Assembly (NCBI GenBank): GCA_019973155.2
Contig: BPQB01000028.1
Location: 1-64,000, forward strand
Origin: Phanerochaete sordida
Lineage: Eukaryota > Basidiomycota > Agaricomycetes > Polyporales > Phanerochaetaceae
Direction of reading: 5' to 3'
DNA length: 64,000 nt
The notes under the pieces were generated by a model. That model was given only the letters and a program-made list of their open reading frames with translations, had not been told where the DNA came from and ran no database searches. The first letter of the stretch is position 1. Each line of letters opens with the position of its first letter. The position numbers and the translations under genes are program-made. Below are positions 59,698-64,000 of this stretch, piece by piece.

Positions 59698-61865
59698 ATG
59701 AACGATGCGGCTTCGGTCTTTCTGGCTCTGGTATGCCTAACCGTAGGCTCGCGCGTGTGGAATTATCTCAGACACAGAAAGGTAAATGCTCTACGCCAAC
59801 TACCAGCAGCAGCCCTCTGACTCTTGTAGGAAACTGGCTATCTTCCCGGCATTCGCTGTCTCGTTTCTCCGCTCTCAGTTCTTGGAGCTTCTACACCCAC
59901 CTCTTCCTACAACCCGGGGCGTCATTGGCAGTGGGACTGGCGACAAACAGGTACGCATAGCTCGGTTTAGAACTTTCTCGAGCACCGCGAACCCTAACTT
60001 ACGACTGTATTGCAGTCTATAAAGCAGCACAGTCGGAGACAATCTCTGTCATACCAATCCTCTTCGGGCGACCGTCCATCTATACAAGCTCCGCTGAGGT
60101 GGCCAGACAAGTCGTGTCTACGCAAAGCGCATTCTACAAGACACAGGAGACCACAGAAATTACTTTGTGAGTGTAATATTATGAGGCTCAACCCCGTGGT
60201 GTCTGATGAGCACATAGGATCTGGGGCCCAAACATCTTCGCAGCGAATGGTGATGAATGGAGGAAGCACCGTCGCGTCATTAATCCTGCATTCTCTCAGG
60301 ACAGGTAGGTCTATAGTGCTTTGCCGGAAGCAAATGCTGAACAAACATTCGATACAGCTATGTATCTGTCTGGCAGAACACAGCACGCGTTTTCGACGAA
60401 ATGGTAGCGAACGAAGGGTGGTTGACGCAGTCGAAGGTCGAGATACCTATAGTGAACAAGCTCACGAACAAGGTCGGCCGTTTATCTCTTCTGCCTTTGT
60501 GTCTGACGAACACCGCCAATAGCTCGCCCTTATCCTCATATCTACTTGCGGCTTCGGCAATCCTCTCTCATGGAACAGCGGCAAGCTCGAAGGCGAAGAG
60601 ATGTCGTTTTCCGAGGCCCTGTCGATCGTCTCAGATCGCATGCTGGCCCGCCTTCTCCTTCCCAAGTGGGCATACTGGCTTCCAGTCAAAAAGTGCGTTC
60701 TTCCAATGACGACAGAGCTATAGCTGAGATAATACAGGATTCAAGAGATCGAAACTGCGTACAAGTCCCTCGGTGCTTATATGAAGAAGTTAATTAGCAG
60801 GCGTCGCCAAGAGATAGCCTCATCTGGTGTCTCTAGCGACGACATCCTCAGCCTCATGATCCAGTCGAGCCAGGAGGATAAGTATAATATGACGGATGCA
60901 GAGCTCGTGGGTGTTCGCTCTCCACTTGAGTATTAGTGCATACTGAACCACTGGCTGGACTAGCTTGGCAATACGTTCCTCCTGCTCTCTGCAGGTCACG
61001 GTGCGTGGACGATTGTCATACATGCTGAACTATCGTTTAACTCACATACTTCCATAGATACCACAGCCCGTACGCTTGACGCATGCTTCGTGATGCTAGC
61101 TCTGCACCAGGATTTCCAAGAAGAGCTTCATAGCGAGATCATGGAGGCGATGCCTGGCGAGGACGACATCGTGGGTATCAAGCCTGTAGCAGGTCGTACA
61201 CGAGGCTGAGCGCGTCATAGACATTCGAGAACTCGTCAGGGCTGAGAAAGCTTCGCGGATGCTTCCTCGAATCTTCGCGGCTGTTTCGTGAGTGCTGGAC
61301 TTTGTCGCGAGTTCGTGCATTGACGCGTAGCGTTTTACCAGCTGCTGGTTATCTCATGATTCGTGACACATCCGAAGACATGGTGCTGCGCAACGCGGCC
61401 CCAGGCGGCGGGGACCTTCCGCTCAAACAAGGTACAACTGTCGCTGTGGATATGATTGGCCTGCGTACGTCCACGTCTGTCTCCCGTGAAATACGCATAA
61501 ACATACAGTCATAGACTACAATCCAAAACTGTATCCCGACCCCGAGACCTTCAAGCCAGAGAGGTGGTACGACGCGCATGAGAACGACTTGACGATGTTC
61601 TCCTTTGGCTCTCGCTCATGTAAGCTGGCTTCTCCATGACGTCGACCTACGCTGATGCAGCTTGTCATGAACAGGCCCCGGGCGGAAGTTCGCCCTCACA
61701 GAGGGTACATGCTTCCTCGCGAAGCTTCTGCGTAATTGGAAGATCGAGATGCTCGCTCACGAGGGCGAGACGCAGCAACAGTGGAAAGAAAGGGTCGTGC
61801 GGGGCCAGATCCTCTTCAATTTTGGCGTCGGGAGTGTTCCCGTACGCCTAGTCAGGCGCTCCTGA
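59698..61865 (+). CDS. Cytochrome P450 2 (canonical motifs)
   Basis: Thirteen exons: 59698-59781, 59830-59950, 60016-60166, 60218-60304, 60358-60472, 60523-60692, 60738-60906, 60964-61000, 61058-61170, 61221-61287, 61342-61464, 61515-61619, 61675-61865; 510 residues. A short N-terminal anchor (FLALVCLTVGSRVW) is followed by GYLPGIRCLVSPLSVLG, a WGPNIFAANGDEWRKHRR C-helix, and the I-helix SAGHDTTA needed for oxygen activation. Then come ExxR as ESSR, the meander motif FKPERW, and the complete heme loop FSFGSRSCPGRKFAL. Splicing restores each of these motifs across introns, which supports the model. It is unrelated in detail to the neighbouring P450 pair. Probably an ER monooxygenase for a lipid or xenobiotic; substrate unknown. 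Confidence 0.9.
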
Positions 61866-62285
61866 ACGGTCTCTCGAACTTGATGTCTCAGATCCTAGCT
61901 AGCACTATGTCTAGACAGAGTTCAATTACGATATTTTGTATATTTCTAGGATATACAGCGTTTCCCCCAATACCTCTATGACCCGATGCTCAAAGCACAT
62001 TGCCACTGACCTCGACCTGCAGGACAGTTCGCGCCGCGAAGGAGCTCGGTTTCTCTCTCGGTAGAGACATCAAGGCCACCAGATGCTGCGCCGTCAAGCT
62101 GTGACGTCCTCAGAGCAAGTATACCGCGCTAGCGAGGTACGTATGACAACGAAAGCCTGGGTGCATCTTGAAAGGACTGTTATATGACGCTCACTTGACT
62201 GACTCTATGCAATACACTGGCTATGTAGGAAACTTGTGCATAATCTCCGCTGATCCCTAACAATATTCGAACGATGTCGGATCCC
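61866..62285. other. Convergent 3' region
   Basis: 420 bases between the P450 2 stop (plus) and the P450 3 stop (minus). No gene seen. Confidence 0.5.
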
Positions 62286-63803
62286 CTACGTACGCATCTT
62301 CACCGACACGAGCAAATCCTTTCTAGGCAACGGCAGCCCAGTGATCCACGGATTGCCGGTGGGCAGCGTGCAAGGTCCCGACGTGCCTCCCTCCACGACG
62401 AGATCGAACCTGTGGAGCAGCACGATGACGAACATCTTCAAGTAGTACATCGCCATATGCCGTCCCGGACACTATTGCACGCCATCAGCACACGGCGCAG
62501 CACGACACCACGACAACACGTACGATGTGCGCGCCCTTGGACCACACGTACAAATTGCGGACGCCCGCCCCGCCGACAAACCGGTCGAGGCGGAACGCGC
62601 CCGGCTCGTCGAAGCGAGCGGGGTCGAGGTGCGCGCCGGGCGTGTACGCGACGACAGTGCTGCCCGCCGGCACGACGAACGGCCCGCGCGCGGACTGAAG
62701 CGCGACGTCCGCACGCGCGACGCGGTGGCTCAGCGGGAGCAGGTGCAGCCGCGCGGCCTCCTTCATCGCCGCATCGACGAGCGCGAAGTGGCTGCCGTTG
62801 ACGGCGCGCGGGTGCGCGTGCAGGAGTTCGGAGGGATCGGGGAACGTGGCTGCCACGCCGACGTCGACGGCGGCCTGCAGCTGCGCGCAGTACGCGGCGC
62901 GGTCGCAGAGCAGGTGCGCGAGAAGCCAGTAGGTGAGGCGGAAGAGGTTCGTGAGGACGCCCCAGATGTACGTCTGCAGCAGGCCCGCGCGGTCGTCGTC
63001 CGTGAGGGCGAGCGCGAAGAGCGCGCGGAGGACGTCGTTTCCGTGCGCCGAGACGTCGGGGATGTCGGCTGACACGTCCTTCCAGGGACGCATGAAGCCC
63101 TTCAGGGCGTCGCGGACGCGAAGCCGCGCGCGGGGAACGGAGCGGGGGAGGAGGGGAATGGAATGGAAGAGCTGGTAGGTGGACTTGTCGAGGGTAAGGA
63201 CGTCATCGTAGATTCGAAGCGGGAAGGAGGGGCCGAACATGGTAGGAAGTACCGATTGAAAGAGCGCGCCTGTGACGAGCGACCACAAGGACTGGCATTT
63301 TCCTCCAGCAGCGAGCTTTTGAAAGGTTCTGTAGATCGCTGCGTTGTAGACGGCGGCGATTTCGCAGAGTGAAGGCTCCGCATTGCCCTTGACGATGATA
63401 GGGACGAGAGTGGATTCAATCATGTACCCGGCATGGGGAGACTGGACGTCGCCTAGCAGGCGCGGTACGGGGGAATGGAGGAGACCATTGACGAGGCCTC
63501 GGTCGGGGTTCCTGTAGAAGGCATTCAGGCTTTCTGGGTCGGACATGGATACGATCGACGTCCCGGCGGCGGTCAGCTGTAAGTTGGGTCCGTAGATTCG
63601 TCTGCACGGGGTAAGACGGTGAGAGATCATATTTTAAGTGCAAAGGAAGGGACTGACGAGCACTCCTCAAGAAAGCTGGGAATGTTCTAGCTAAGCCGTA
63701 CGGCCCCGCCAAGCCATGGTAGAGTAGACTTGACCAGCAGTGCTGTAGACGTGTGGGTCCTGGACTGCAAAAACCGCTGGTAGGCAGATATCGCTGCCGC
63801 CAT
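62286..63803 (-). pseudogene. Cytochrome P450 3, twin of P450 1, interrupted by an amber codon
   Basis: Three exons, 63803-63658, 63601-62524 and 62471-62286, mirror the exon plan of P450 1. Exon 1 should encode an anchor and PWLGGAVRLS, but at 63687-63689 the codon matching a tryptophan in P450 1 is TAG. The in-frame similarity to the P450 1 anchor continues upstream of the ATG at 63803 into VTLLVLITLS, with no earlier ATG, so the original start may also be lost. The remaining ~420 codons are open and well conserved: YGPNLQLTAAGT, LFHSIPLLPRSVPRARLRVR, KEAARLH as ExxR, and heme loop WSKGAHICPGRHM. Decay is therefore recent, or the stop is a sequencing error. GC is markedly higher than in P450 1, especially 62500-63200. 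Confidence 0.75.
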
Positions 63804-64000
63804 CGAAAGGGTGATCAACACGAGGAGTGTTACAGAGTCTGTTCAGGCCGCCATGTCGATACGACCCGAGGGTGACCACTGACTGCCGGAGCATTGAGCG
63901 TCTTGGCCTTGGTTTATAGCGTCCAGACAAGCTTGAATCGCTTATTACGGTCAGGCGGCTGATGCTAGAGTGTGAGTCAAAATCACGATCTCGGAACGGT
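63804..64000. other. Window end, upstream of P450 3
   Basis: A minus-strand open stretch at the start of this segment continues the P450 anchor similarity without an ATG. Beyond that, nothing recognised. Confidence 0.4.

Noticed and set aside
62527..63072. 181-codon plus-strand ORF inside P450 3
   Set aside because: Antisense shadow of GC-rich P450 exon 2.

Overview
This window looks like nuclear DNA from a basidiomycete fungus, most likely an Agaricomycete (mushroom or polypore). The evidence is eukaryotic genes broken by many short introns (mostly 47-67 nt, GT-AG with CTRAC-like branch sites), moderately GC-rich coding DNA, fungal genes such as palC, CHZ1 and SEY1, and basidiomycete-type families (DUF6593-like, DUF6533-like, DUF3455). 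I read about 24 protein genes or gene remnants and one tRNA. Exon coordinates were worked out by hand from splice signals, reading-phase agreement and recalled family motifs; no database search was run.

Left part (1-16 kb). A promoter-like GC-rich segment with two CACGTG boxes and a TATA box lies at 180-270. A degenerate coiled-coil gene copy (4362-5036, -) lies downstream of its intact relative (6245-7430, -). Then come palC of the fungal pH-signalling pathway (7992-9719, -), a DUF6593-like low-complexity protein (10317-12532, -), the H2A.Z chaperone CHZ1 (13436-13931, +), gluconokinase (14333-15096, +) and tRNA-Val(AAC) (15887-15960, +).

Middle part (16-40 kb). A D-amino-acid-oxidase-type flavoenzyme (16876-18330, -), two secreted DUF3455 proteins (19793-20636 and 23058-23916, -), a membrane-anchored glutaredoxin-like protein lacking the usual active-site cysteine (26288-27293, -), two tandem BTB/POZ proteins (28032-29024 and 29270-30401, +), acetoacetyl-CoA synthetase (30467-33143, -), the ER-shaping GTPase SEY1 (34083-37039, +) and a second D-amino-acid-oxidase-type gene (38426-39922, +).

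Right part (40-64 kb) is accessory in character: a 20-exon GMC oxidoreductase (40099-42914, -), a third DUF3455 gene (45794-46638, +), a 17-exon DHA2-type MFS transporter (47306-49814, -), a sterol-C24-methyltransferase-like enzyme (50547-51675, -), a P450 with an HxCPG-type heme loop (52942-54521, +), a DUF6533-like membrane protein (56852-58729, +), a canonical P450 (59698-61865, +), and a twin of the first P450 carrying an in-frame amber codon (62286-63803, -). Exporter, methyltransferase, oxidoreductase and P450s side by side resemble a small specialised-metabolism cluster without a recognised scaffold-building enzyme.

The most unusual signal is splicing architecture. The MFS gene reads correctly only through micro-exons of 16, 11, 14, 9 and 14 nt, the GMC gene through 8- and 12-nt exons, and SEY1 starts with a 13-nt coding exon. 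Three introns appear to use GC instead of GT donors; in the DUF3455 family a single T-to-C change separates the GC intron from its GT paralogues.
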